DNA of 64,000 nucleotides from contig JBNKJV010000014.1 in assembly GCA_050291465.1 (NCBI GenBank), positions 1-64,000 on the forward strand, given 5' to 3'. The notes beneath the pieces are model-generated. The model had not been told where the DNA came from and did no database searches. It worked only from the letters and a program-made list of their open reading frames with translations. Positions 49,779-57,863 of the stretch are shown here, piece by piece. This stretch comes from CBFDBF01 sp050291465. GTDB taxonomy: Bacteria > Pseudomonadota > Gammaproteobacteria > Chromatiales > Chromatiaceae. A program made the translations under genes and the position numbers. The first letter of the stretch is position 1. Every line of letters starts with the position of its first letter.

Positions 49779-50528
49779 CTATTCTTCCTCGTCGTCCGAG
49801 CTGAAGGTGACGGTGTCCCACACCTTGCCAAAAAAGCCCTTCTCCTCCTTCTGGACGGTTTCTTCTTGCTCGGGTCTGTTCTCCGGTACCGCCGGAGATT
49901 CCTCGGGCTCCGGGGCCGTTATCTCCTCGGCCGGGGCGGTCTGGGAGGCCTCCGCCTCGTCATCCGAGCTGAAGGTGACGGTGTCCCACACCTTGCCGAA
50001 GAACCCCTTCTCCTCCGATTGCGGCTCCTCCGGAGCTTCTTCCGGGGCGACATCTTTCTGCACGGCTTCGGTGCTCACGTTTTCATCAGAGCCTATACCC
50101 ACCGCGTCCATGGTGCGGGAAAAAAACCCCTTCTCCCGCTCTTCGTAATCGGGAACCGTATATACCGTCTCCTTGCCCGCCAGAGGGTCCTGTGCCGGCA
50201 TCGGGCGGAAATCTCCGGCGATGCGCACCAGACGGTCATCCTCGAAAAAGATGGATATCCGCTCCTGTTGACGGTCGTTGCCGTCGGCTTCCATGCTGTA
50301 GAGGTAGTCCCACCGGTCTTGATGAAAGACATCCACCAGGAGCGGCGTACCCATGATGTACTGGACCTGCTGCCGGGTCATTCCGGGACGGAGTTTATCC
50401 ACCATCTCCTGGGTTACCACGTTGCCCTGCTGGATATCCGGGCGGTAAACCCCGGGAATTTTGTTGGTGGAGCAGCCGCCGATAAGCAAACTTGCAACAC
50501 ACAGTAAAGAAATGAGAAGCTTTTGCAT
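49779..50528 (-). CDS. bamE: Outer membrane assembly protein BamE with repeat tail
   Basis: A 249-residue lipoprotein of the BAM complex. The signal and lipobox (LIGGC, Cys19) and the SmpA/OmlA domain (IPGVYRPDIQQGNVVTQEMVDKLRPGMTRQQVQYIMGTPLLVD) are complete by residue 115. The usual length is about 110-170. Here an extra 130-residue acidic tail holds three copies of a 19-residue unit: EKGFFSRTMDAVGIGSDEN (132-150), EKGFFGKVWDTVTFSSDDE (173-191 and again 229-247), separated by Glu/Pro-rich linkers. The last two copies are identical in protein and nearly so in DNA. Divergent from fur. Confidence 0.93.
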   Translation of the reverse strand: MQKLLISLLCVASLLIGGCSTNKIPGVYRPDIQQGNVVTQEMVDKLRPGMTRQQVQYIMGTPLLVDVFHQDRWDYLYSMEADGNDRQQERISIFFEDDRLVRIAGDFRPMPAQDPLAGKETVYTVPDYEEREKGFFSRTMDAVGIGSDENVSTEAVQKDVAPEEAPEEPQSEEKGFFGKVWDTVTFSSDDEAEASQTAPAEEITAPEPEESPAVPENRPEQEETVQKEEKGFFGKVWDTVTFSSDDEEE

Positions 50529-50617
50529 TCCTGAGGTACCAGGCTGTTGTGAAATCGAATCGCCGCATGATAACTCAATAGCCGAATGAAAACACGATCT
50601 TGCGGGAGATACCTGCC

Positions 50618-51034
50618 GTGGAAGACCATGATATACGCAAAGCGGGCCTGAAGGTGACCATGCCCCGCCTGAAGATCCTGGAGGTGTTGGAACAGCATCC
50701 GGAGGATCACCTGAGCGCCGAGGAGGTCTACAAACTGCTGCTGGAGAAGGGGGAGGATATCGGCCTGGCGACGGTCTACCGGGTTCTCACCCAGTTTGAG
50801 GCGGCGGCCCTGTTGAAACGGCATAATTTCGAGGGGGGATCTTCGGTGTTCGAGCTGGATCGTGGCGGCCACCACGATCACATCCTCTGCGTGAGCTGCG
50901 GTCGGGTGGAGGAGTTTGTGGACGAAACCATCGAACAGCGGCAGCGGGAGATCGCGGAAGAGCGGGGTTTCGAGATAGAAGATCACTCCCTGGTTATCTA
51001 CGGGCGCTGCAGCCGGCCGGGGTGTAAGAAGTGA
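50618..51034 (+). CDS. fur: Ferric uptake regulator Fur
   Basis: A 138-residue metal-dependent repressor. EDHDIRKAGLKVTMPRLKILEVLEQ is the DNA-binding winged helix, GLATVYRVLTQFEAAALL the recognition part, and ELDRGGHHDHILCVSCGRVEEF with RCSRPGCKK the metal sites. It starts at GTG 50618 with GGGAG nine bases upstream; the TTG further up is less likely. Divergent from bamE as in other gammaproteobacteria. Confidence 0.95.
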   Translation: MEDHDIRKAGLKVTMPRLKILEVLEQHPEDHLSAEEVYKLLLEKGEDIGLATVYRVLTQFEAAALLKRHNFEGGSSVFELDRGGHHDHILCVSCGRVEEFVDETIEQRQREIAEERGFEIEDHSLVIYGRCSRPGCKK

Positions 51035-51052
51035 TCAGTTAGAGGTTAGCTG

Positions 51053-51073
51053 TAGGGCGGGCTGTGCCCGCCG
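51053..51073. repeat. REP-like palindrome
   Basis: GTAGGGCGGGCTGTGCCCGC followed by CG: the arms CGGGC and GCCCG pair around TGT. The same unit occurs twice at 59053-59120. It lies between convergent fur and recN. Confidence 0.75.
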
Positions 51074-51102
51074 TCGACCCGGGAGGTTGGAGGCGGTCAG
51101 GG

Positions 51103-52773
51103 TCAGGTCCGGGAGTTGTTGACCATCTCCGCCGCGTGGGCCAGAGTCTGTTCGGTGATTTCCACGCCCCCGAGCATGCGGGCGATCTCCTGAACCCGTG
51201 TTTCTCCATCCAGAAGTGCAATCTCGGTCTGGATTCCGCTGCCGTTCCCGCTTTTGACCACCTGCAGGTGGTTGTGGCATTGGGCGGCGACCTGGGGCAG
51301 GTGGGTCACGCAGAGTACCTGGCGGAATTCCCCAACCTGGCGCAGCAGTTTGCCCACGATCTCGGCAATCCCGCCGCCGATACCTACGTCAACCTCGTCG
51401 AAGATCAGGGTCGGGACGCCCGAGCAGCGGGCGGTAGCAACCTGAATGGCAAGGCTGATACGGGAAAGCTCCCCTCCGGACGCTACCTTAACCAGCGGTT
51501 TTACCGGTTGCCCGGGGTTGGCGCTGACCTGGAACTCTATCCGGTTCAGGCCGCTTGCAGTGGCCTTTTCCTCCGGGAGCGACTCTATATCGATCGTGAA
51601 CCGGCCCCCGGGCATCCCCAGGGAGTGCATTCCCGCGGTGACCTCCTGTTCCAGTCTGCCGGCGGCTGTACGGCGTTGTTCCTCCAGGGCCGCCGCTGCC
51701 GTCAGGTACTCGGAACGCAGGTCCGCGACCTCCCGTTCCAGGAGTGAGAGGTTCTGATCCGCATGTTCCAACTGTTCCAGGCTGTTGCGAATATCCAGGA
51801 GCAGTTGCGGCAGCTCGTCAGCCTTGCAACGGTGCTTTCTGCTGAGGTCATGGATATCAGAGAGGCGCTGTTCCACCTCCTCAAGGCGGGCCGGGTTCGA
51901 TTCGATACGGTCGAGATATTGGCGCAGGGCGTGGGCCGCTTCCTGAACCTGAATGGCGGCGTTCTCCGCCATCTCCCGCACCTCACCGAGGGACGGGTCG
52001 CTGCCGGCCAGCTCCTCCAGTTCACCGCCGACACGGGCGAGACGGGTTTGTAGGGATCCCTCGTCATCGTACAGCTGGGAGAGGAGTCGGCCGCAACCTT
52101 CCTGCAGCCGGTCCGCATTGCTCAGCTTGCGATGCTCCTCGTCCAGCTGTTCAAGCTCCTGCGGCCCCAGCCCGAGTTGCTCCAGTTCCTGCACCTGGTA
52201 GCGCAGCAGTTCCAGCCGTTCGCTCCTGTCGCTGGATTCGGCCCGCAATTCCGCCAGACGCCTCTCCGCTTCCCGCCAGTTATGGAACAGCTGATCCAAT
52301 CGCCTGCGGGGTTCGGCATGACCGGCGTACTCGTCCAGCAGATCCCTTTGATGACCGCGGTGCAGCAGGGACTGGTGGGCATGCTGCCCATGGATATCCA
52401 CCAGCAGATCCCCCAGGTTCTGGAGCAACTTGATGGTGACCGGGCTGCCGTTAATGAATGCGCGGGAACTGCCGGACTGGACCAGCAGCCGACGCAGGAT
52501 ACACTCATCACCGCTGTCCAGGGCATGTTCCCGGAGCCATTCGAGGATCTCCCGGTCACCGGCGATGTTGAATACGGCGGTGATTTCCGCCTTGTCGCAA
52601 CCGGAGCGGATCATGCTGTTGTCGGCCCGTTCACCCAGCGCCAGCCCGAGGGCGTCGATGAGGATGGATTTTCCGGCCCCGGTTTCGCCGGTGAGGGCGG
52701 ACAGCCCCGTACCCAGCTCCAACTCAAGCGCGGAGACGATGGCCAGATCCCGGATGTGGATTTGAGTCAGCAT
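51103..52773 (-). CDS. recN: DNA repair protein RecN
   Basis: A 556-residue SMC-like ATPase acting at double-strand breaks. Walker A is LTGETGAGKSILIDAL and the N-terminus LTQIHIRDLAIVSALELEL is typical. Long coiled coils carry the short central hairpin. KVASGGELSRISLAIQVA is the signature, and LIFDEVDVGIGGGIAEIVG is Walker B. Full length. It lies ten bases after nadK on the same strand, the common recN-nadK arrangement. Confidence 0.96.
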   Translation of the reverse strand: MLTQIHIRDLAIVSALELELGTGLSALTGETGAGKSILIDALGLALGERADNSMIRSGCDKAEITAVFNIAGDREILEWLREHALDSGDECILRRLLVQSGSSRAFINGSPVTIKLLQNLGDLLVDIHGQHAHQSLLHRGHQRDLLDEYAGHAEPRRRLDQLFHNWREAERRLAELRAESSDRSERLELLRYQVQELEQLGLGPQELEQLDEEHRKLSNADRLQEGCGRLLSQLYDDEGSLQTRLARVGGELEELAGSDPSLGEVREMAENAAIQVQEAAHALRQYLDRIESNPARLEEVEQRLSDIHDLSRKHRCKADELPQLLLDIRNSLEQLEHADQNLSLLEREVADLRSEYLTAAAALEEQRRTAAGRLEQEVTAGMHSLGMPGGRFTIDIESLPEEKATASGLNRIEFQVSANPGQPVKPLVKVASGGELSRISLAIQVATARCSGVPTLIFDEVDVGIGGGIAEIVGKLLRQVGEFRQVLCVTHLPQVAAQCHNHLQVVKSGNGSGIQTEIALLDGETRVQEIARMLGGVEITEQTLAHAAEMVNNSRT

Positions 52774-52782
52774 CGCGTCGGA

Positions 52783-53652
52783 CTAGACTCGGTATTCACT
52801 CCATCCCAGTTTGGCACGCAGGAGGTTGAAATGGTCATGCCCCTTGGGGTGGATCAGGCGGATCATGTTGTTGTGTTTGCGGATGGATATGCGGCCGTCC
52901 GGAGGGGGCAGGGTGCTCAATCCGTCACAGGTAACGCGTACGTGCTGGTGTTCCGTACGGTCGCTCACCACGATTTCGATCTCACTGTCTCCGTCCACAA
53001 CGATGGGGCGGTTGCTGAGGGTGTGAGGACATACGGGTACCAGGATGGTGGCATTGAGGCTGGGCTGAACTATGGGACCGCCGCCGGAGAGGGCGTAGGC
53101 CGTGGAGCCGGTGGGGGTAGAGATGATCAGTCCGTCGGAACGCTGGATATTGACGAAATGGCCGTTAACATAGGTTTCGAATTCGATCATCCGGGCCACG
53201 TTCCATTTGTGAATAACCACGTCGTTGAAGGCCTTGAACGTTTCTCCATCCACGGTTGCCTGCAACAGGGTACGGTGCTCCTCGTCGTAGTGCCCGTCGA
53301 GGATCTGTTCCACGGTGTCGATCATGTCGTCAGGGGAGATATCGGCGAGAAAACCCAGCCGACCCAGGTTGATCCCCAGCAGCGCCACGTCGTAATCCGC
53401 CAGGCTGCGGGCGGTGTGCAGAAGCGTACCGTCTCCCCCCACCACGATGGTTAGTCCACACTGCTTCCCGATCTCTCCCAAAGCCGCGGTAGGCAGGCCG
53501 TGATCCGGTAGGCGCTGCGCCGTTTCGTCCTCCAGCAGGACCTGGCAGCCGCGCTGGCAAAGGAATTCACCGAGCGACAGCAGGGTATCCCGGATACCGC
53601 TGTCCCCGTGTTTTCCAATCAGTCCGATGGAGTGGAATTGTTGATTCGGCAT
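52783..53652 (-). CDS. nadK: NAD kinase
   Basis: A 289-residue kinase making NADP from NAD and ATP. The active-site motif VVGGDGTLLHTARSLADYDVALLGINLGRLGFLADI and the NE/D-type second motif (KAFNDVVIHKWNVARMIEFE) are present, as is TPTGSTAYALSGGGPIV. Normal length. Divergent from hrcA, sharing a 240-base region that contains CIRCE. Confidence 0.96.
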   Translation of the reverse strand: MPNQQFHSIGLIGKHGDSGIRDTLLSLGEFLCQRGCQVLLEDETAQRLPDHGLPTAALGEIGKQCGLTIVVGGDGTLLHTARSLADYDVALLGINLGRLGFLADISPDDMIDTVEQILDGHYDEEHRTLLQATVDGETFKAFNDVVIHKWNVARMIEFETYVNGHFVNIQRSDGLIISTPTGSTAYALSGGGPIVQPSLNATILVPVCPHTLSNRPIVVDGDSEIEIVVSDRTEHQHVRVTCDGLSTLPPPDGRISIRKHNNMIRLIHPKGHDHFNLLRAKLGWSEYRV

Positions 53653-53794
53653 TTTCTGTTAATTAAATATGGAATATCCGGATCCTGTCCGGAGTTGCCT
53701 GCCCCCGTATTCGAAACTTAGCATGGTGCCGATAACCAGCCAAGAGCGTAAATCCGGGTGGTCGGAAGGGATCGATCCGGACAGCAGGATAATC

Positions 53795-53823
53795 TTGACA
53801 CCCAAACTGCCGCTCCTGATAAT
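53795..53823 (+). promoter_or_regulatory. sigma70 promoter of the hrcA operon
   Basis: TTGACA (53795-53800), 17-base spacer, GATAAT (53818-53823). Predicted transcription start near 53830, directly at the CIRCE element, so HrcA binding would block it. Confidence 0.85.
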
Positions 53824-53832
53824 TTTCGATTC

Positions 53833-53859
53833 TTGGCACTCCCCGCGGGAGAGTGCTAA
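53833..53859 (+). promoter_or_regulatory. CIRCE operator
   Basis: TTGGCACTC-N9-GAGTGCTAA, one base away from the consensus TTAGCACTC-N9-GAGTGCTAA. Binding site of HrcA in front of its own gene. Confidence 0.95.
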
Positions 53860-53892
53860 ATAGTGGATAGGGTTGGTGGATAGGCGATACTT

Positions 53893-54945
53893 GTGCCACG
53901 ACAGGCGTTAGATAAAAGCAAACTCAATGAGCGGGCTCAGCACTTTCTCAAGGTGTTGATCGAGCGCTATATCCTGGACGGCGAACCGGTAGGTTCGCGC
54001 ACTCTGGCCAGGGATGCAGGTCTGGATCTGAGTCCGGCCACGGTCCGGAATGTAATGGCGGACCTGGAGGAGATGGGGCTGGTTTCTGCGCCGCATACCT
54101 CGGCCGGCCGTATTCCGACAGTGGACGGTTATCGCCTGTTCATCGATTCGCTGCTGAAGATAAAGCCTCTGAGCGAAAAGGAGATCGCCAGGCTGAAGAG
54201 CCAGCTGGACCCGGGGTGTGGATCCCCCAAACTGTTGGAATCGGCGTCCAGCCTGTTATCGACCGTGACCCACATGGCCGGGATTGTAATGTTGCCGCGA
54301 CACCGGCAGGTTTCCTTCCGTCAGATCGAATTTCTTCCTCTATCCGGAACCCGGGTGCTGGCCATTCTGGTAACCAATGAGGAAGAGGTGCTTAACCGTA
54401 TCATTGTCACCGACCGCACCTATTCGGCGGCGGAACTGGAACAGACGGCCAACTATTTCAATCGAACCTTTTCCGGGTGTTCATTACAGAGGGTCCGCGA
54501 AGCGATCCTGAAAGACATGCGGGAGGCAAGGGCGGATATGGACCGGATCATGGCGCGGGCCATGGCCATGGCGGAACAGGTGCTTGAGCCCGTTGACCTA
54601 AAAGACGACTGTGTCATCGCCGGCCAGACCAACCTCATGTCGTTCAATGAGCTGGCGGACATGGAGCGTCTCAAGAAGCTTTTCGATCTGTTCACGGAAA
54701 AACACCAGATACTGCATCTGCTGGACGGTTGTCTTGAGGCGGAAGGCGTGCAGATCTTTATTGGTGAAGAGTCAGGCTATCAGCCGTTTGACAACTGCAG
54801 TGTCATAACCTCCCCCTATAAGATCGACAACGAGGTGGTCGGAGTGCTGGGCGTAATCGGACCAAAACGTATGGCTTACGACCGGGTGATCCCGATTGTC
54901 GACGTAACCGCAAAATTATTGGGTGCGGCCTTGAAACAGCGATAA
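53893..54945 (+). CDS. hrcA: Heat-inducible repressor HrcA
   Basis: A 350-residue repressor that binds CIRCE and needs GroE for activity. The N-terminal winged helix reads LNERAQHFLKVLIERYILDGEPVGSRTLARD and LSPATVRNVMADLEEMGLVSAPHTSAGRIPT; the GAF-like part contains VGVLGVIGPKRMAYDRVIPIVD. It starts at GTG 53893, 33 bases after CIRCE. It is the first gene of hrcA-grpE-dnaK-dnaJ and therefore autoregulated. Confidence 0.96.
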   Translation: MPRQALDKSKLNERAQHFLKVLIERYILDGEPVGSRTLARDAGLDLSPATVRNVMADLEEMGLVSAPHTSAGRIPTVDGYRLFIDSLLKIKPLSEKEIARLKSQLDPGCGSPKLLESASSLLSTVTHMAGIVMLPRHRQVSFRQIEFLPLSGTRVLAILVTNEEEVLNRIIVTDRTYSAAELEQTANYFNRTFSGCSLQRVREAILKDMREARADMDRIMARAMAMAEQVLEPVDLKDDCVIAGQTNLMSFNELADMERLKKLFDLFTEKHQILHLLDGCLEAEGVQIFIGEESGYQPFDNCSVITSPYKIDNEVVGVLGVIGPKRMAYDRVIPIVDVTAKLLGAALKQR

Positions 54946-54957
54946 CCTTCCCCAATA
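54930..54957 (+). promoter_or_regulatory. sigma32-type promoter before grpE
   Basis: CTTGAAA (54930-54936), spacer 13, CCCCAATA (54950-54957), against the heat-shock consensus CTTGAAA-N11-16-CCCCATNT. The -35 is perfect and overlaps the last codons of hrcA; the -10 differs at two positions. Confidence 0.65.
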
Positions 54958-55071
54958 TGGGGGATTGTTCGAGCACAGAGCGTTCGAAACAAGGGATGCG
55001 TATGGCTGTAAGGCGGGCGCGTCCCTCTCTTTGCGGTCAGCGTTTACAGTGATCGATTACGAGGTAACAGA

Positions 55072-55680
55072 ATGAAGAAAGAGCGGGAAGCGGTGGAAGA
55101 CGCCGCTGCAGACAAGGAATCGGAGCAGGTGGGCATAGAGGCGCCCGATGAAGCTCAAGAGGCGACAGATGAAAAGGCATCTTCCGCGGATGACCTGACA
55201 TTGATGCTGGAAGACGCCCGCAGCAAGGCGGATGAGCACTGGAACAACCTGGTGCGGGCCAAGGCGGAGATCGAGAATCTGCGCAAGCGCCATGAGCGGG
55301 ATCTGGAAAACGCCCACAAATATGCCTTGGAGCGGTTTGTTTCCGAGCTCTTGGCGGTGCGCGACAGTATGGAGCTCGGCCTGGGCGCAGCCCGGGAGGA
55401 AGGCGCGGATATAGAAAAGCTGGTGGAGGGGACGGAGCTCACCCTGAAACTCTTTTCCGATGTGATGGAACGGTTCAATGTGGTCCAGATTAATCCGGAA
55501 GGCGAACCCTTTAACCCGGAACTCCACCAGGCGATGGCCATGCAGCCCCGCGATGATGTTCCGCCCAACACCGTAGTTACCGTGGTGCAGAAGGGCTATT
55601 CCCTGAACGGTCGCCTGGTGCGGCCGGCCATGGTGATGGTTTCTCAGGCGGCTGCCGGAAATATGGATGAACAGGCTTGA
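55072..55680 (+). CDS. grpE: Nucleotide exchange factor GrpE
   Basis: A 202-residue cochaperone that releases ADP from DnaK. An acidic, disordered first 45 residues precede the long helix (LEDARSKADEHWNNLVRAKAEIENLRKRHERDLENAHKYALERFVSELLAVRDSMELGL) and the beta-wing (FNPELHQAMAMQPRDDVPPNTVVTVVQKGYSLNGRLVRPAMVMVS). Second gene of the heat-shock operon. Its stop codon is part of the -35 of the next promoter. Confidence 0.96.
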   Translation: MKKEREAVEDAAADKESEQVGIEAPDEAQEATDEKASSADDLTLMLEDARSKADEHWNNLVRAKAEIENLRKRHERDLENAHKYALERFVSELLAVRDSMELGLGAAREEGADIEKLVEGTELTLKLFSDVMERFNVVQINPEGEPFNPELHQAMAMQPRDDVPPNTVVTVVQKGYSLNGRLVRPAMVMVSQAAAGNMDEQA

Positions 55681-55704
55681 AAAAACAGTGGTTTTTCCCC
55701 ATCT
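55676..55704 (+). promoter_or_regulatory. sigma32 promoter before dnaK
   Basis: CTTGAAA (55676-55682), spacer 14, CCCCATCT (55697-55704): a full match to CTTGAAA-N11-16-CCCCATNT. It begins in the grpE stop codon and would start transcription about 50 bases before dnaK. Confidence 0.88.
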
Positions 55705-55761
55705 CAGGGGATAACCGAAATGTTATACAGATGTAGAAATACTCAGCGGAGAAATTAAGCA

Positions 55762-57693
55762 ATGGGAAAAATAATCGGAATCGACCTGGGTACCACCAAT
55801 TCCTGTGTCGCCGTGATGGAAGGCGACAAGACCCGGGTGATCGAAAACGCCGAGGGTGATCGCACCACGCCCTCCATCGTCGCCTACACCGGTGACGGTG
55901 AGATCCTGGTGGGTCAGTCGGCCAAACGTCAGGCGGTGACCAATCCGCAGAATACCCTGTTCGCCATCAAGCGTCTGATCGGTCGTCGATTCGAGGACGA
56001 CGTTGTGCAGCGCGACATCAAGATGGTGCCCTATAAGATCGTCAAAGCGGACAATGGTGATGCCTGGGTGGAGGTCAACGGAAAGAAGATGGCCGCCCCG
56101 GAGATCTCCGCCAAGGTGCTGCAGAAGATGAAGAAGACCGCCGAGGATTATCTCGGAGAGCAGGTGACCGAGGCGGTAATCACGGTGCCGGCCTACTTCA
56201 ACGACTCCCAGCGTCAGGCCACCAAGGACGCTGGCCGTATCGCCGGTCTGGAAGTCAAGCGCATCATCAACGAGCCCACCGCCGCGGCCCTGGCCTACGG
56301 TATGGATAAGAAGCGTGGCGATCAGAAGCTGGCGGTATTCGACCTGGGTGGCGGTACCTTCGACATCTCCATAATCGAGATCGCCGAGATCGACGGTGAG
56401 CATCAATTCGAGGTGCTCTCCACCAATGGTGACACCTTCCTTGGCGGCGAGGATTTCGACCTGCGCATCATCGACCATCTGGTTGAAGAGTTCAGAAAGG
56501 ACCAGGGTTTCGACCTGCGCAACGACCCGCTGGCGCTGCAGCGTCTGAAAGAAGCGGCTGAGAAGGCCAAGATAGAGCTTTCCAACAGCCAGCAGACCGA
56601 TATCAATCTGCCCTACGTCACGGCGGACGCCTCCGGTCCCAAGCACCTCAACACCAGGCTGACCCGGGCCAAGCTGGAGTCCCTGGTGGATGATCTGGTA
56701 CAGCGCACCATCGACCCCTGTCGCACCGCCCTTAACGACGCCGGGCTGAGCGCCTCGGATATCGATGAGGTGATCCTGGTAGGCGGTCAGACCCGTATGC
56801 CCAAGGTGCAGGAAGTGGTGGAGAAATTCTTCGGCAAGGCACCGCGCAAAGACGTGAACCCGGACGAAGCGGTAGCCATCGGTGCCGCCATTCAGGGCGG
56901 TGTGCTGGGCGGCGAGGTGAAAGACGTGCTGCTGCTGGACGTAACCCCGCTCTCTCTCGGTATCGAGACCCTGGGTGGTGTAATGACCAAGCTGATCGAG
57001 AAGAACACTACGATCCCGACCAACACCAGCCAGGTCTTTTCCACCGCGGACGACAATCAAACCGCGGTGACCGTGCACGTGTTGCAGGGCGAGCGTGAGC
57101 AGGCGGCGGCCAATAAATCCCTTGGGCGCTTCGACCTCACCGATATCCCCCCGGCCCCGCGTGGTGTGCCGCAGATCGAGGTGAGTTTCGACATCGACGC
57201 CAACGGTATTCTGCACGTCTCCGCCAAGGACAAGGCGACCGGCAAGGAACAGTCCATTATCATCAAGGCCTCCTCCGGTCTCAGCGACGAGGAGATCGAT
57301 AAGATGGTCAAGGACGCTGAGGCTCACGCCGAGGAGGATAAGAAGTTCCAGGAACTGGCGCAGGCCCGCAACCAGGCCGACAATATGATCCATGCCGTAC
57401 GCAAGTCCATGACAGAGTTGGGCGACGACAAGATGGAGTCCGGTGAGAAGGAGTCTATCGAGGCGGCGATCAAGGATCTGGAAGAAGTGATGAAGGGTGA
57501 CGACAAGAGCGCCATTGAGGAGAAGACCAAGACCCTGACCGAGGCCTCGGCCAAGATGGCGGAGCGGATCTACGCTCAGCAGGGCGCGGAAGCGACTGCC
57601 GAGGCACAGGCGGGCGCGGAGGCCGCTTCAGGCGGCGGCGACGAAGATGTGGTCGATGCGGAGTTTGAAGAGGTTAAGGACGATAAGAAGTGA
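55762..57693 (+). CDS. dnaK: Chaperone DnaK (Hsp70)
   Basis: A 643-residue Hsp70. IIGIDLGTTNSCVAVMEG is the phosphate-1 loop, LAVFDLGGGTFDISIIEI the second, and LVGGQTRMPKVQEVV the adenosine motif. The linker DVLLLDVTPLSLGIE leads to the peptide-binding domain, and the C-terminus ends EEVKDDKK, equivalent to the EEVxDxKK tail. Codon use is markedly more biased (GGT, GAG, CTG) than in neighbours, as expected for high expression. Driven by its own sigma32 promoter plus read-through from hrcA. Confidence 0.98.
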   Translation: MGKIIGIDLGTTNSCVAVMEGDKTRVIENAEGDRTTPSIVAYTGDGEILVGQSAKRQAVTNPQNTLFAIKRLIGRRFEDDVVQRDIKMVPYKIVKADNGDAWVEVNGKKMAAPEISAKVLQKMKKTAEDYLGEQVTEAVITVPAYFNDSQRQATKDAGRIAGLEVKRIINEPTAAALAYGMDKKRGDQKLAVFDLGGGTFDISIIEIAEIDGEHQFEVLSTNGDTFLGGEDFDLRIIDHLVEEFRKDQGFDLRNDPLALQRLKEAAEKAKIELSNSQQTDINLPYVTADASGPKHLNTRLTRAKLESLVDDLVQRTIDPCRTALNDAGLSASDIDEVILVGGQTRMPKVQEVVEKFFGKAPRKDVNPDEAVAIGAAIQGGVLGGEVKDVLLLDVTPLSLGIETLGGVMTKLIEKNTTIPTNTSQVFSTADDNQTAVTVHVLQGEREQAAANKSLGRFDLTDIPPAPRGVPQIEVSFDIDANGILHVSAKDKATGKEQSIIIKASSGLSDEEIDKMVKDAEAHAEEDKKFQELAQARNQADNMIHAVRKSMTELGDDKMESGEKESIEAAIKDLEEVMKGDDKSAIEEKTKTLTEASAKMAERIYAQQGAEATAEAQAGAEAASGGGDEDVVDAEFEEVKDDKK

Positions 57694-57857
57694 ACAGTTA
57701 ACAGTTCACAGTAAACAGTCGACAGTCTGGGGTTGTAAATGGGGCGTGCGGGTGTATTCATCCGCGCGCTTCAACACGTTCAGCAAACTGCATACTGAAA
57801 ACTGTCAACGGAAAACTAATAACTGACAACTGACAACTGACAACTGACAACTGCTAA
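57694..57857. repeat. Inverted heptamer arrays between dnaK and dnaJ
   Basis: Left array: ACAGT begins at 57694, 57701, 57708, 57715 and 57722, a strict 7-base period. Right array: AACTG-like units begin at 57786 and every seven bases to 57849, ten units, the last four AACTGAC exactly. The arrays are in opposite orientation (ACAGT versus ACTGT/ACTGA) around a 57-base unrelated centre. Such heptamer repeats (TAACTGA type) are known from marine Beggiatoaceae and, with other units, filamentous cyanobacteria. Confidence 0.9.
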
Positions 57858-57863
57858 CTAAAG

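Noticed and set aside
52132..53454. A 440-codon plus-strand frame
   Set aside because: Antisense to recN and nadK, both complete.
55723..57393. A 556-codon minus-strand frame
   Set aside because: Antisense shadow of dnaK, produced by its strong codon bias.
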